This document shows, piece after piece, positions 13,053 to 27,500 of a stretch of DNA of 64,000 nt. Under the pieces are notes generated by a model. That model saw only the letters and a program-made list of their open reading frames with translations, was not told the origin of the DNA and made no database searches. Positions within the stretch are counted from its first letter, which is position 1, and each line of letters opens with the position of its first letter. The DNA is taken from the NCBI GenBank assembly GCA_024734555.1, contig JANPWX010000010.1, positions 946,800 through 1,010,799 of the forward strand, in the 5' to 3' direction. Source of the DNA: Trochalopteron elliotii (taxonomy: Eukaryota > Chordata > Aves > Passeriformes > Leiothrichidae). The position numbers and the translations under genes are program-made.

Positions 13053-16000
13053 GCTGGTTTGAAGCCAGTTTGGTAAACATGTCAGCATATTCTAGTCACT
13101 TAAAAACAGGTCTGTAGTTTGGTTCTAGCTTATTTAAAGCCTGAACCAGAGATCTCCAGAGATATCAGTATCCTTCCTATGAGAATAATGAAAGCAGTAT
13201 CTAAGAATGCCTCAGCACACCCTATGGCACCTCCCCATTTGATTCAGCAGGCCCAGGAGGCAGAACGTGTAGTTCACACCCATTTCTGTCAAAAGACATG
13301 CAGAAACCCAGAGGTTGCTAGTGCTTGTGTGCAGCAGCAAAGTCTGGTCCTTGGTTATTTCCTCATCTCTCTGTCCCCTGAATGAAAGGTCTCTGGAAGA
13401 AGTCTCAGCTCATATCCCATTCCTAATCCCAAAGACTCCTGGGAATCCCATTCCTCCTCCTACTCTGCCACTGAGTAATGCTCTCCTCCAGCAAGTTCTT
13501 CTGTGGACAGAAGAACTTTCCAAATGACAGTAAATTCAGGGCAACTTCACCTTCCAGGAGATGTGGCTGTCTCTCCTGCACACATAAACCTACCAAGCAG
13601 AGACTGTAAAGCTCAGGTGCTTAATCTATACTGAGCCTCTTCATTTTTTCCTAATGAAAATGTAGTATCAGCTGCTTTTAACGAAGCAAATGACTCCTAT
13701 TGCTATCACTGTGTATTATTCAGCCTCCAAGACAGAGATATGGAGCAACCTAGTTAAGTCTGTTCACAAAGAGACAGCATTAATCTGGGAATTACCTCTT
13801 TCTCCAAAGGAAAATGAAGTAAAGCTGCAGCAAAGGAAAATGTGGGAGCACTGAGGATTTCTTTATATACCTGTGGAGTAATGGGGTGCTTGTCTGAAAA
13901 GCCTCTTGTGGACAAGGTATTTTATATGCGTTTTGAGATAGTGAGATGCTGTAGGACAACCTGACACTACTCCAGAAAGATGGTAGCTTCATTTTTCTTT
14001 TATTGTTTTCACCATGCTTTGAATTCCAAGGAGTCTTTGTTATACAGTGTATTTTAAAGCCTAATTTAACCACTAAAGGCAGAATTGTGGTGGCTGTGTG
14101 TGGGGGTGGCCAGGCTTTTGTAGTAGCTGGCTTTTTCATGAAAGGAGCTATGGGCCACTTTTCTCTGGGGTCATTCTGAGACACCTGTAACTGAGGGAGA
14201 CTGCACACACAGCCTTTTCAGACTTTTAGCTTGTACGGCCTGTACTTTCAATCATGCTTTAGGAGCTAGCTGAGAAATTTTACAGTTTCTCATGCTGGCT
14301 TGCTGCTTATAGGAAGCAGTAAACACACATTCATCTGATGCATGGTCAGAAATGAGCTAGAAATCCTCTGGGAAGAAAAGGGGAGAAATCTAGAGACTTT
14401 GCAACATTTATTTTGGGAACAGCTGTCTGCAGAGATGTTCCTGCTAAAGTATATGGTACCCTTTGCCAAAGACTGGCAATAACAGGGCTACTTGTTTTCA
14501 AGGGGCTTCTCCATCAAAACATGATGAGCCCCATGAGTCCTCTTCCCACCACAGCCATACACCACAAAGACAAAATACACAATGGTGCCCGTGTTCATGA
14601 GCACACATTCACGTGTATATATACCACCTATGTCAGCTGCTCCCAATAAAGAGAAAACTGGATTGAAAGCTAAACATCAAAACACACAAGGGGAGAAAAA
14701 AGAAAAGGGATCATTTCCACCCACAGCTCTCAAAACTCTGCTTCCCTGCAGGCCACAGAGGGAAGGAAGTGCATATGCAGAGAGGCGAGTGGTGCGCAAA
14801 GCCCTCGAGGCACCCGTTTATCTGAGCTGCTTCTAAACCTCACTAAATAAGCCTATTAGTTTCTGAAACCTGGCAAATGAGGGAACAGGGCCCAGAAGTA
14901 TGAAGTGAGACAGACTGTACTGTTTCAAGTGCATTTATATGCAGTACCAACTTCTCTGTTGACTGCCCAAAGGTCATCTGACAAACAGTGGTGAGTTTTT
15001 TACACCATGTCAATTTTTGATCCAACACCACTTGCATACCAGATGGTTTAAAAATATGTATTCGCTGCCACTGTTTCTGCTCTGTTCAGCAGTGCCTGCC
15101 AATGTCTTGAGTTTATGATGTCTGTAGCAAATGTTTTAGTGTTGACATCTTCTGCAATGTGAGTGAAGATAAATTGCATTAAACGCTAAAACACTACTTA
15201 CAGATGGAAAATAGACTGACTTCCCAGACATTTCCAAGCAGGGCATCTCCAATTACGCTGTGGCAGAGGCCGCAGCAGAGACAACCCAGTTTAATAAGCA
15301 AAAATCAATTGGCATTAACCTGGGGAAAAAAGCCACCTTTACTTTCATTCCCACTTTGGGAAGTGCTGCTCTGCCAACACAGGGTGCTGGAGAAAGACTG
15401 CTCTCTTTGTGTACACAAAGAGTGCTGCACAGGAGCAGCGCTGTATTGTGTCAGAATATGCAGCTGTAACACACTCTGCATCCTGGTGATACTGGAAAGC
15501 CAACCCCTGCTCATCCCTACGTTTGTTGAGAAAATATATTTAAGAAAAATACTGATAAATATTTGCTCCTGTCCCAGTTTTAAGCCTAGCTATTTAGCGT
15601 GGAGCACAGAATGGGAACTCCACATCCTGTTACTTCCACTGCATTCCCTATTCCCCTTCCCCATTCCCCTCAGTACAGAGGTTCATGATACAAATGTAAT
15701 TGCTCTAATTTTTTCCACATCCTTTTGGGAGAGAGAATATTTCTTCTTTTAAAGGGTATTAGTAACCCTCTGGCAATTCCATTTATCTCTTCAGCACAGT
15801 GAATCTGAAAGAATCAGCCGGGCTCGCTCTTCCTTTCACCCGCTGCCACAGCAGAGCCCACAGTGCACCTCTGGAGAGGGTGGGAGCTCCACGTGTGTGC
15901 CACACACAGTCACAGCACAGATGAGGCCAACACACAACAGCACATGACAGCTTCATAAATAATGAGGAGCAGTTACTCTGTAATAACGAGGAAATAAAAA

Positions 16001-17741
16001 CATACACATTTTATTTTTAGAACTGACAGCAGGAGATATGCTTGTTTATTTGACAAAGGTAAAAGATTTCTGATACTCATGGGGCAGCTGAGCAGGGAAG
16101 GAGTTAAAGCCAGGGTTTCAAATGTAAAACAAACAAGGCTAAGCCTCTCTGTTTCTCCAAGGTCTCCCTCCTTCCTTGCCCTCTGCAGAGGCTATAAATA
16201 GATTGCAGAAGAATGAAGTATGGGTGGGACCAAACTAGCCAGTCCCTTCTATTCTCCCTAGGGAAGGGGGGAAAAAATAAAAATACCATTTGACTCGATT
16301 ATTCTAGAGTATGAAGAAATTAACACGCCATGAAAAATCTAGAAGTGCTACTCCTAATTACAATATGCAGCCTTCTGATTTATCATCCTATTGAATATTT
16401 GTCTTTGAATTCTCCTTCCCTTCCTTTGCATCATTTTTGTGCATAGCATACATTTACTGAATCTTGCAGTCACATTTCTTATAGTCCACAGATTGCCTGT
16501 AAGGAGAGGTGTGCATAGACAGGGACTGTAGGTGGACAGCAGCATCTTTCCCATGCTCTGCTTTGTTAATTCTGAAAAAAAACCACCCCACTCTTCTACC
16601 CCTAAATAAATCTGAAGTTTAAGAAAAATGCATTTTGCCCATCATCCCAAAGCTGAAGTGTCCTTTCTCCAGCAGTCTTGTGAAGTAATACATTTAAAGG
16701 CAAAAGGAAATACTTAATGCACAACCTTGTATGCATCAAAAGTCCCGATTTACCTTTCCAAGCTACTTCTTGCAGCATTACCAATTAGCAGAAAAGTTCA
16801 AGAAATTAAGTACTGTTTGTTTGTATTTTTGTTTATACTTGAACTCGAAAGTGAACTAACTGTTGCATACCCCCTGAAATCTCTTTGAGTGCAGGCTGCT
16901 CTTAATAACTGGTGAAGAGAGCACAGGCACCAATACTAACTTTCTTGACTAAACTGCTGGGGTGGACTGGCTCCATCTCTCTGAAATCAGGGTGTGCTCA
17001 CCTGCAGCTTCCTCAGAGCAGGAGGCATGAGAAAAAGATACCAGGAAACACTGTTCAGTAGTTAAAGCTCAGGCTTCAGGTAGTGCATCTGGAGATACCC
17101 CCACAATTACTATTAGGGAAATACTTCTAATTAGCACCAATTACAACCATAGTGAGGGTCAGAGTTTCTGAGAGATTTTAACCTACTAAATTCAAAAAGT
17201 GGTTTGAAACAGAGGATGAGTTGAGGTTATCCTTTTTCTTATATTCATAGACAAGGAGCCTGCTGTTTGCATTCCCTGAGCACCGTCAGCTGGTTCAAGC
17301 CATTCAGCTTTGCCAGAAGGTCTGTCTTTGTGGTTTGCAGGCATGCCTTCCTTGGGAGGAAAAACCAAAATGCTCCAGGTAGTCAGCACCTGCATAAGCA
17401 CTCTTCAGCTGCAGCCCTGGAAATGTAATGAGCTGCCTTACACCCCGTGCATATAAAGAATACCTAAATGCTAACTTATTCTAAATTTCTTTCTTTAGGA
17501 AAAAAAGTTCCTTTCTTACACTCTCAGGCTTCCTTTTTTTTAGTATTTGGCTTTTTTAAAGCCAGTCACCTCCCACTAATATCTGGAGGGAAGAGCAGGC
17601 ATGAGCACCTAATTACAAAAAGGCCGAAGATTCATTACACATGCAGAGAGGAATTTGCATCACCCCTTCCTGGCAGATGTCTGTGCCCTGGGAGGCTGCA
17701 TGCACCACCCAGTTTGCAGCAGTTCTTGTCACAGACCAACT
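13053..17741 (-). other. PTPRF: Downstream PTPRF intron, nothing recognised
   Basis: AT-rich intron. The 182-codon plus-strand frame at 15204-15752 is Leu/Ser/Cys-rich, shows no domain, and has shadow frames on the other strand. I treat it as chance. Confidence 0.6.
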
Positions 17742-17815
17742 GAAGCTGGCCCTGGCCTGAGCAGGGGGCTGGGCTTGGTCACCTCCAAAGGTCTCTTCTA
17801 ATCTGTTTACTCCTG
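17742..17815 (+). mobile_element. CR1 LINE 3'-end fragment
   Basis: The sequence runs ggccctggcctgagcagggg, then gctgggcttggtcacctcc, then aaaggtctcttctaatct. This is the familiar CR1 3' block: CCTG-CCTGAGCAGGGG, GGTTGGACTAGATGACCTCC and AGAGGTCCCTTCCAACCT-like pieces. The terminal ATTCTGTGATTCTG repeat is reduced to a vague remnant (gtttactcctgt). The 5' limit is uncertain, and related sequence may begin near 17690. Confidence 0.8.
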
Positions 17816-20800
17816 TCCCCCCATCCCAGACTTATGACAGCAAGCTACTAAAAAGGAAAGCAAACCTGACACCTTCCTCCCAGGAAAGGATCTGTATGGC
17901 AGCAAAACTCCTCTTATGGGATCCAGATAAACTAAGCTGCCATCCACAGCCTGTCCCGTTAAAGAGCCCGGAACCCTCATCACAGAGGCAAAAGCAGCCA
18001 GGTAAACCATCTACTGCAAAGCCTTATCTTGAGCCTCCAAGCTGAGTATGCATCAGGTTTTCACTGTCCAGTCTCTGTGGGACTAAAGGGGAAGTTAAAC
18101 AATGCTGGGTTTATGTGAAGCATGAGTACTGTGCACATAATGTTTTTATAATGCTTTGATAATAACTTGTTAACTGCAGAGGAGGCTGTATAAAATGAAG
18201 GCTACAAAAGCATTTCTCCATGGAAGTTCGATTTTTATAAGCACTCCAATTAATAAGAGTTCATTTTTGTTCAGCCACATCACACTCGACCCATGACATC
18301 TCTCAAAGATGAAGTTCAAACCAATGGGCATAAACTTGAGTTTTCTGCCCACAGGGAACTGTGCACACATGCACCGACACGTGCAGGCTGCTGGGAAGCC
18401 TGGCCACTGCACACATGTTTTGCATTTCAGTCTCTTGTCCACATGTTAGAAGCAGACAGAAAAAAGTGATGGGCACCCATGCAAACAGCCCCAGCAGACA
18501 TTACTGCCACAGGCCTGTTCGAGACGTGCAGAGCCATATGTACAATTCATTTTGTTCAGAGGTGCTGTGAGGGAGTGAGCCAACATCACAGATAAGCAAG
18601 GCCACATGAAAAAGAAGAGAAGGTATTATTATTTTTAAGTTAATATAAATCCCAGTTCCTTCCTCCAGTTCCTTTTTATCATGGTTGTCATGTTTTTCCC
18701 ACAGGCCACTGTCATAAAGAATGCAACATATTCTCAGAATAAAAGCCCTGAAGGGATGTAAAGAGCAGAAAGCACACCTGGTCCTATCTACCCAATGACA
18801 AAAAAAATCAGGGAGGCCTGGAAAAGGTGGGATTCCTGTTTCTCACATGTGATACTCCCAGTTTCACCCTCTCCCCAGAACATCCACTTACTCACCCTGG
18901 GGCTCTAAACTTCCAAACTGGCTCTTCAAGGCAGCAGGGAGAAAGCTGCAGAAGCCAAAATCCCCATGTAAAGTAAATCAGTACTGCTCTGCCCAGCAAA
19001 CGACACCATGTATGAGTATCTGGAGCTAAGAGGGAGATAGTAGCCTTTAATACAGTAACTTCTCTCCCTGGTTGTGCCAGGCTTCTCCTCTGCTTTGGTT
19101 TCCAGCCCAGGAACAATTTCCCATAAGTCTTGCATTCACTGCTCCCAGCCCTGTTTTAAGAAAGAGCAGGTGCTGGTCTTGCCAAAAACACCTGCAAGGA
19201 TGGGAGGGATGAGACTGTGCATCACAACTCCCAGGACTGCCATGCTTGGAGAGGATTGAGACTGCCATAAGAGTGTCAATATCTACAGCAAGCAGCAGCA
19301 TCTCCACCTCACCTACAGAGCACAATGGGCCCTGACAGAAAGGCTGAGTGACCAAACTTCCATTACAGAGCTCAGCAGCACAAGTGCTGCTGTGTCTATA
19401 GTCAAATGCAAAGATACCTTCCTGGGCCAGCGACCAAGGAAAGCAAACACACACAAGGCTGTGAAGAGTCTCAGCTTTGGCCCTTTTACCCTCCTCTGCA
19501 GCTTCTGCTTATGAGAGATACATTAAGCAATTTTGATTTCTGGAAATCCTTTCTGCTATAAATACGTATTTAGGTAGTTTTGAGAATCTTCAGGATGCAG
19601 AACCATGCAATCAGACAGGAAATGGAACACAAAAAGGAGGTTGGTGTGAGATGCTTGAGGGAGAACAGAAAGATTATGAGCCAAAACTAGTAAAGAGACT
19701 AGCTTCAAAGCATCACTTCCCTATAATGTGAAAGTCACCCCAGGAGACGCCAGCATAGGAATAACATAACATTCACTCTTACGTTTAGATTTTGAAAGAA
19801 CAGAATTTTTTAAAAGAAGTTATCAAGATGTTAGACACTTTCACATGGACTTTTCTTGCATATACTTCAGAGAGACTGGCAGTTTGGGATCCTGTTCAGA
19901 AGGCACCTCACTGTGTCAGAAGTCCAAGTGCAGCCTGCCCAGTTTCCAAGATCTCTAATGAGTGCTGTTTGTTTGCACAGGCAACTGCTCCCTGGACAGA
20001 GGGGCTACTTCACTGTGTAGCCACTGACCTCAGCTTAGAGCAGCACAACAAACTGCTACAAGTCCATTAAGTGTCTGCTCCAGAGTGTGAGTGTTTGTTG
20101 TGTGTCAATATCAGAGATCTCTTTTTTAATCAGGAAGCTCTATGAGGCCAATTTAACTGCAGAGCAAATACAACAGCTGAGTATTTTTCTTTGTGAACTA
20201 TGGCCTCCAACTTGCTGTTAGTCAGGAATAACCAGCCCTAACTTGTCTGTTCTTTTTTTCTCTCTGGGAAACCAGAACATTTAGCAGGAATCTTCACTCT
20301 CATTTACGGGTAGGAAGTCCTGGTACAAAGAGATTAAGGAATACAAAAGCAGGCAAAAGGAGGCAGAATAGTAAAAGCACTGGCAAAAAACCCCTTCAGT
20401 CTCTTGCCATCCTAATGGCTGAAGTTAATACCATAGCCTTAAACACCTGCAGTTCCTTCTGATATCAAGTATTTCCTAGCTCTTGGTCTTTGACCGAAAA
20501 TACACACACAAATAGAAGAGGTTGTAGACTTCTGTATAATGATGTTTTAAGCTCACTCTCTAGGTAAACAGCCCCCAAAACAGTAGCCAATGTATTTTTC
20601 TCACTTAGAGCCCTTAATAACCTCACTGCGAACACAATGAAAAAAGCTAAAACTACTCATTTCATTACCTACTGCTCTCCAGATTAATCTCTATTCTGTG
20701 CTGCACAATGACAGGGTCACCATAGGGTTTCCATGCCACTGGGGCTGTGTAAGGAAGTATGTGGCCTGTACAAACAAAAGCAGGGGAATTCTTTATTCTT

Positions 20801-23800
20801 GTTCTTCCTAACCTGTGGTTTAATTCCCCTTCTTTTGTAAAATGAAAACCAGTCTTTTCTCAGAACATAAATGATCAATGCCAGCTTTCCCAAAGGGAAA
20901 GTATTACAACTGTGTACAGCTTCTGCCAAAGTTAAAAACCTTTCCTAGAAGGATCTTGGTTTTAAAAGTAAGCTCAAAGTTCTCTGAAATAGTCACACTC
21001 AGTCTAAAAACGAGCAGGTACCTCATGAAATGAAGATTAAGATTTAGAGTCCAAATCTGGTGCCTTTCAAGTAAAAGGATTCCTAAGGCAGGAGCTTGTA
21101 AAGTGGCTTTTGTTAAGGTTTCGTAAGTACCAAAAGATTGTGTCAAAGACTAAGGAATGCAATTGTACCTCTTATGCCTCAAACAGCCCCCACTATTCCC
21201 ATCTATTCCATGAACCTACCATGCCTTCAAGCAAGCACTTATGAAGAAGCCAACACCACTTCAGTCATCCTTCAGAGGGATTTATTCAGAACCCTGAGTG
21301 GAGAAATCAGGCTGGCTCTGGGTACAGCACAGCTCAACAGCCTGGGGCAGCACAGGAGCACAGCTTTTCTCTGCTGGGTCCTGTCTGGGCTGGGTAGCTG
21401 GCCATGCATTCCTGGTGCCAAAGGGATTATACCATTCAGGCATGTGCCAGAGGCAAGTCCTCTCCCTGCCCTCTTCCCACCTGAGTGGGGTGACACAGAA
21501 GCCCATGATCCCAACATGCCCACCTCCATCTCCTCCATGGCATGCTGCTCAAGACAGAATCTGAGCATGAACAAACCAGCTGAGCTCAGTGTGGTACTGC
21601 CCACCTCTCTCCCACATCTGTGCATGCACTGCTCCATCTGAATGAGGAGCCCTCGTGGTCCAACCATCCCCTGCTCTGGGGATCTGAGGATGAGAATATG
21701 CCTCATCTCCCCTCAAAACTCCTATTCTTCAGGGAAAGGCAGATCTTCATGCCCTGTAGCATGGGATGAGCCCTCCTCCTGCCTCCCACAGGAATGGAGG
21801 GGAGCAAACCCAACTTCCATTCCTGCTATGTGAAGTGAAACACAGCTGCACATCAGCCTGCCCCAGGCTGGGCCCATGAAAGGCACATAGCACTGGGGCT
21901 CCTGGGCAATTCTTCCTACCCCCAGCCTTCCAAAAATTGAGCACTGGAAATGCTAATGGCTTAACAGCCCAGGGATAACAGTGAGCTGCCCAGAAGGCAC
22001 TGAAACAGAACAGAGGGACCAGACATGCCATTTTTTATCTCTCCTCATTGAAATTTATTGCAGCTAGAACTGAATAAAACAACTGAGATCCAGCAATAGA
22101 GATAGCATCTGAGATTTCTTGCTGTCCCTGTCAACAACTTGCAGACATTTGAAAGCACAGCCATAATCCCCCTTTCACTGCAGCAGAGAATGAGAGTGAA
22201 AACACACAGTAGCCATCACTTTCACTAGGAGATCAAATCTGTTCCATCCCAAACCCTCCCTAACCCACAGAACAATGCCAGGCCAAACCTTGAGAGCTCA
22301 CTGAGCCCATCAGTCCCATGCTCAGGAATGGATGGCATTTCCCAGGACCATCCTTCTGCTTAAAACACCAGGCTGATCTGTGATAAAGCTGTGTTAATAC
22401 ATAGTTAATGTAGACTGGCTGGTAGAACTCAGTCCCTGCCATAATATCTCGTTCAGAGCAACTCTAGTTTGCAAATGAACAAAATTAATAAACACAGGCA
22501 ATTTTACTTCTCATTAAGTGTCCTAGCAAAATTATAAAATTTCCACACACTGTCAATGTTAGCCTTCAGACTGACATACATGTAGGTACCATCAGGTCCA
22601 GGTACAACCTGGATCTATACCCCCCCATATCCCATCCATCTCCTGCCTTCCTGCAGAGAAACTCCTCAGCTGCACCATCCTGAGGCACCCCAGATCTCTC
22701 TTGGCACAGACCATGCCATTCCCTTGAAAACACACAGGCAGCTTGAGCTGTGCGTCCCACCACACAACCACACCTAAGCAGCAGGACAAGCACTGCATTG
22801 CTCCTTATGGCTTCCCCTTGCTCAGCCTGGGATCAGCCTCCCCATCACCACAACAGCCAGGATGGGACACACAGAGATGCACATAGGTCGTGTAGTTTAA
22901 TGCTTTGTGTCTAGAGGGAACTTGCCATTGCCAGCTTCTTCTCACCTGCAGTTTCTTTTCTGCACCACTGGGTGAGATTAAAGATATTACTTCATCATCC
23001 AACACCATGAGGTACCACACTTGCCTGTGAAACTGCAAACTGCTTACAGGTTAAGTCTCCAGGAAAACAAAGGTAGCAATCAGAAGAAGGTGATGGGCAA
23101 GCAGCACCAGCATGGTACAGAGGCAGCTCCCAGACAGAGACTACAGGCCTGCATGCAGGTTCTCACAGTCCTCCTCCAAAGGGAAGGGTTATGACAACCC
23201 CACTCATTGCAGAGAAACTGCCTTCAAGGGGAAATGATAACACATCAACAGAGACCTGCTCAAGCACACGCCTACTGTGGAAAGACTGTCCTGACCTGGT
23301 CTCTGGTAAAAATATTCCATCTGCTCAGGATCTCACCTATTACGGAAAGAAGGCATGGATGTTTTCACTTCAATATTTCTACAGTTATCACCACTGGGAG
23401 AGAAAAGAGACAGAAGACTCAAAAACATTTTAAGTGTGAGGTAGCTATGTTATGATTTTCCAGGGCAGCAGCTAGGTGTCTGAAAAGGCACATCTCCATA
23501 GGCAATCAGTGACCCAATGATCATCATGCCTTCTGAATATGTTGTGGCATTTACAGCTCTGTAGAGGTTAAAAATCAGAGGATGTCAGCTTCTGTAGACT
23601 GTAACAAAATATGATACAAAACACTTCCATAGGCTTCCTTCAGAAATAGAAGAACTCCCATTCTTAGGTCCCTCTTATTTATTTTCACTGTCAAACCAAG
23701 CACATGCTGAGAGGTAAGAATTGCCCCAATCTTTTGCTACATAACCCAGGGGAGTTTCCTCTCATCGCCCACAAACTCTTCCACATGATCCTTGTTATTC

Positions 23801-26800
23801 ATGCACTGAAAACAACTAACAGGAAGCCTCATCCGAGAGTTCTCGCCTTTTTCACTCCTGCAGAAAAAGCTAGCATAAAGCAAACTAGTCCATCACCTTT
23901 CCCTACAGCATATAAATATTCAACACCCACTGACAGCCCCAGCTAATGTTAAAATCACTCACATTCTCACAGTGCAAGCATCTGTTCTTCCCTAATGTAA
24001 ATCTGATTTGAAAAAATTTAGTGCTCATGAAAAAGACCAGAAATGGAAGGCCTGGATTCTTCTCTCATTGTGTCTGCTGGAACACCTCTGGCTTTTCCCT
24101 TGTGCTTTCTGTAATTAAGTTAGCAGTACCAAGATTTTTCAAGCATTTACGTTTCAGTGTAAAAGTTGGAGGTGAATCTCCAGGGTGTGGCAGAGGGGTT
24201 TTTGCAGCCCTTCTGTTCAGCCCTTTATTCCAAAAGGAGTTTCTGTGAGGAACGGCTCTGAAATTCCTGTGCAAGGGGGCATCTCCTTTGTAGGCATACA
24301 AAGTATTGAACAAAGCTACAAACCAAAGTCATGGCCCAAGTACTGGGAATCCTAAAAAAAGAACAGCCACCAGGGAACAGAGTTCATCACATCACGATGG
24401 CCCCAAGAACATCTAAGGAACTACCACCAGTATCCCAATGCTACCTAAAGGCATAAATACTGCAACATGCCTTTCTGAAAAATAATCAATCTCAGAATGC
24501 CATGCATCGATTATTACAAATACTGTATTTCTTTCTTTATTAATATATGCAAAGCAATCAGATTAGAGCTACAGGAGGTAATGAAAAAGCAGCTAAGAGA
24601 TAAGGGCCTTTTTCTGTGTTGTGCTGTGCATGTTTAGTTCCCATTTTAAAAGGAGACCTTCAGTCTGCTTTTGCAGTGCTTGGAGAGAATGTCAACTACA
24701 GAATTTTCAAGGCAGGGAGAACTGCAATCCTGCAAAAGAAATATCATGATCCCTTAAATAACGCAGACGCCTGACATGATGAGCCTCACTGCCAGGCTAA
24801 AGGTGGGGCCAGAAGAATCCTACAGCAAAAGGATAGCATAAAGACTGAAAACAAAGGTCAAAGTATTTGCCACCAGTTTTGGTATAACCAGGCAGCTGAA
24901 AAGGAAAGCTACGTTTGCAGGGGTGGAGGAGGATCTTATTTGATGAAGGGCGTCACATTCATTTTTTCCATTTGTGTTATCCAGTCTAATAAAAATGTTA
25001 TCTCTTCCTACAGACATTGTGTCTGAAAAGACTCTCTGTGAAAGGGAGCTACATGCTTAACACAACACGTGATGCTGTAACCTGGTCTCTATGGAGAAAA
25101 TCACAGGAGACGGCTCTGGGCTGCACCCAGACACTGGCGAGAGCAGACACACTGCACTGCCTCCTCCGTGTTTGGTACCCCTCCCAGAAAGATACTGCCA
25201 ACCCCGAGTCCAGGGCTGTGGGAATGGTGTAAGCATGGAGAAACATTACACTTTATAGAGAGAAGCTCCAGGGTCTCAGTCTGTTCACCTTATCAAAGAG
25301 AAGACTGAAAGGTAACCAGATCAAAGTGACTAAATGCCATGACAGAAAGAGAAATGTGATTAAACTGTAGAGAAACTTAATAGATAAAAGGCTGAAAGGC
25401 CAAACTTTTAACAGGTTCATTAACAATTGAAACAATATCCCATGAATTACAGAGGACTGCGCATTGCAGATGTCTGTCAAATTATGATGAGATGCTTTTC
25501 TAGAATATTTTTTCAAGTTCAAACAGGAATAAATCCAGAGAAAGCCTGCATGAGAGATCACAGCTTTCTGACTTTTATAATCTCCAAATGCAGCAGAGCA
25601 GCAGTACTGTATTTCAGGACAGCAAAGCTAAGTCAGTTCAGAAAGGAGAACAGAATAACTTACTAATATTAACAGGAATATTTGCATGAGCAGGACTCCC
25701 CTCACATTGAGGAACATCCAGCCAAAGAGCTTAATTAAAGTGACAAGCACAGGAAATTAGAAGGAAGAAACCTACTACCTAATAACATTAAGGTAAAGTA
25801 GGATGTTTATTTAGCAAGAAAGCTGACATGTCTGAAGAAGAGGTGGCCAATGGAACTTTCACATAGACCAAGTGAAACAGGAAGGAATGAAGAGGTTATA
25901 GTGTATTAGTTTTGTTCTGAGGTAAAAAAACCAGTCTCACTATTCTGACTGGCAGATGCCACCAACTCCTGCTGCAGGCCGTGATGGGAGGGACTGAACC
26001 CAGCTGGAGAGCTGGTACAGCATGGAGCCATTGCTTTGTAGACTGTGATACTGTGATGCACATATTAAAAAGTATTTAGTACAGCAAGTTTCCCAGTTTG
26101 ATTTATGAATCAACAAATCTGAAAAATGGTAAGTACCCATATTTGACCACAGAAAAAGTTTAGGCTGATCCTGAAAGAAAAATCCAGGCATTGAGCCCTG
26201 TTTGCTCCAACACCTACCAAAAAAGTTGCTTACCAAGCAGCCCCTAGGGAACAGTCTGAACTCCACAGACAAACATCCTAGGAGACCCAGGACTGAAGGT
26301 ATTCCCCACTCTCCTCTCATGAGATTTGCAGACCAGATGTTTGGCAATGATATTTCTGTCTGTATCCTCTACCTGTTCTGAAAACAACTGTGGCTTTTTC
26401 AATTATCTGGGAGTTGATTTGTTGCTTTAAAAGAAGCAGCTGCCCCATAAGTCTGCCTTTTTCACTGTGCTGCAAACATATGCAAGATGTTTATGATAGC
26501 AAACAGCAGGAGTGTTGAGGAGTCTCACCAGCTCTAATTAAAACAGACTCATCCTACAGTTTTACCCATGTAGAACTGAGCTTGCTTATTTGTATAAGTG
26601 CAAGGCTTAGCTTGCAAATACCAAAATACAGGTGTCAATATATAACAACTGTAAGCTGCTGAGAAGGGAGGTTTCTGCTAATCCTTTCGAGCAGATGTGT
26701 TGCAGCATCAAAGAACACAAGCTCCTACAGGCTGGACTGGCACATATCCTGGGGACATAGCAGGGAAATGCTTATTGCTTCCCTTAGCAGGGACAACAAC

Positions 26801-27478
26801 ATCAGGATGAGCATGGTAACAGGCACATCTGGTCTCTATCACCACCAGTCCAAGTAAGTCACTTGGGGGACACCAGGACAGAGCTCGGAACAACACAGCC
26901 AGTGTCCCACAAGACTCTGCTCTTTTTCAAGGGAGCAGAAGTTGTTATGAAAGATGCTTCTGTGGAATGCAGTGCAAAGGAAGGAGACAAATTCAGTCAG
27001 GCAATGGACCACCCCTCCCTTGCTACTTGGTGCAGGGAAGCAAGCAACAGCGTCTCTTCACATAAGCCCCAAAGGTGCATGGATGAGACAGTTCTGCAGG
27101 GAAATGGCAAGGATTATAATCACAATTTCACTTTGTTGCTACAGGTGAACAAATATTGCTCTGGTAGGAGTCCAGTGGCACTGCTGCCTATAACTAAGCC
27201 CACAGCACATAGGCTGCTTCAGCCAACAGCTGTGTTGTCAGCACAAATAATTACCAAAGAGGGACCACCAAGCAAACAAGCCTTTCAAATGAACCCCTCA
27301 CTTCCCATGTTTGTCAGAAAAAAATGTTCTAACAGTGAGATCTCCAAGCAATACCAAAGGCATCTTTGGGACAGGTACTCCATGTGAAACTCAGCCATGA
27401 AGAGAGCTCAGGATAAGGAGTATCTGTCCCATACAAAACAAGAAGCCCCAGAGGTGAGTCCTAATGCAGCCTGTGCAC
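17816..27478 (-). other. PTPRF: Downstream PTPRF intron, nothing recognised
   Basis: Intron with a moderately GC-rich part at about 21280-22800 where frames overlap on both strands (for example 21138-21641 plus and 21272-21706 minus). This mutual overlap is what chance produces in stop-poor DNA. The 174-codon frame at 26863-27387 also lacks any recognisable motif. Confidence 0.6.
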
Positions 27479-27500
27479 TGTGCAGTGTCTGTGCAGTGTC
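27479..27500. repeat. 11-bp perfect tandem duplication
   Basis: TGTGCAGTGTC occurs twice in a row without mismatch, at 27479-27489 and 27490-27500. Confidence 0.9.

Noticed and set aside
13130..13165. Possible Ig2-exon match (minus-strand WF motif)
   Set aside because: Translation gives an unrelated context rather than the family's EISWFKDF, and no extended similarity exists.
15204..15752. 182-codon plus-strand frame
   Set aside because: No motif or family resemblance, and shadow frames overlap on the other strand. It is consistent with chance in intron.
21138..21706. Overlapping 167-codon plus and 144-codon minus frames
   Set aside because: They occupy the same GC-richer DNA in opposite directions and match no family. 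This is the expected effect of low stop-codon density.
26863..27387. 174-codon plus-strand frame
   Set aside because: No domain, and a second plus-strand frame overlaps it. It contains a gtgagt-like word but no paired exon structure.
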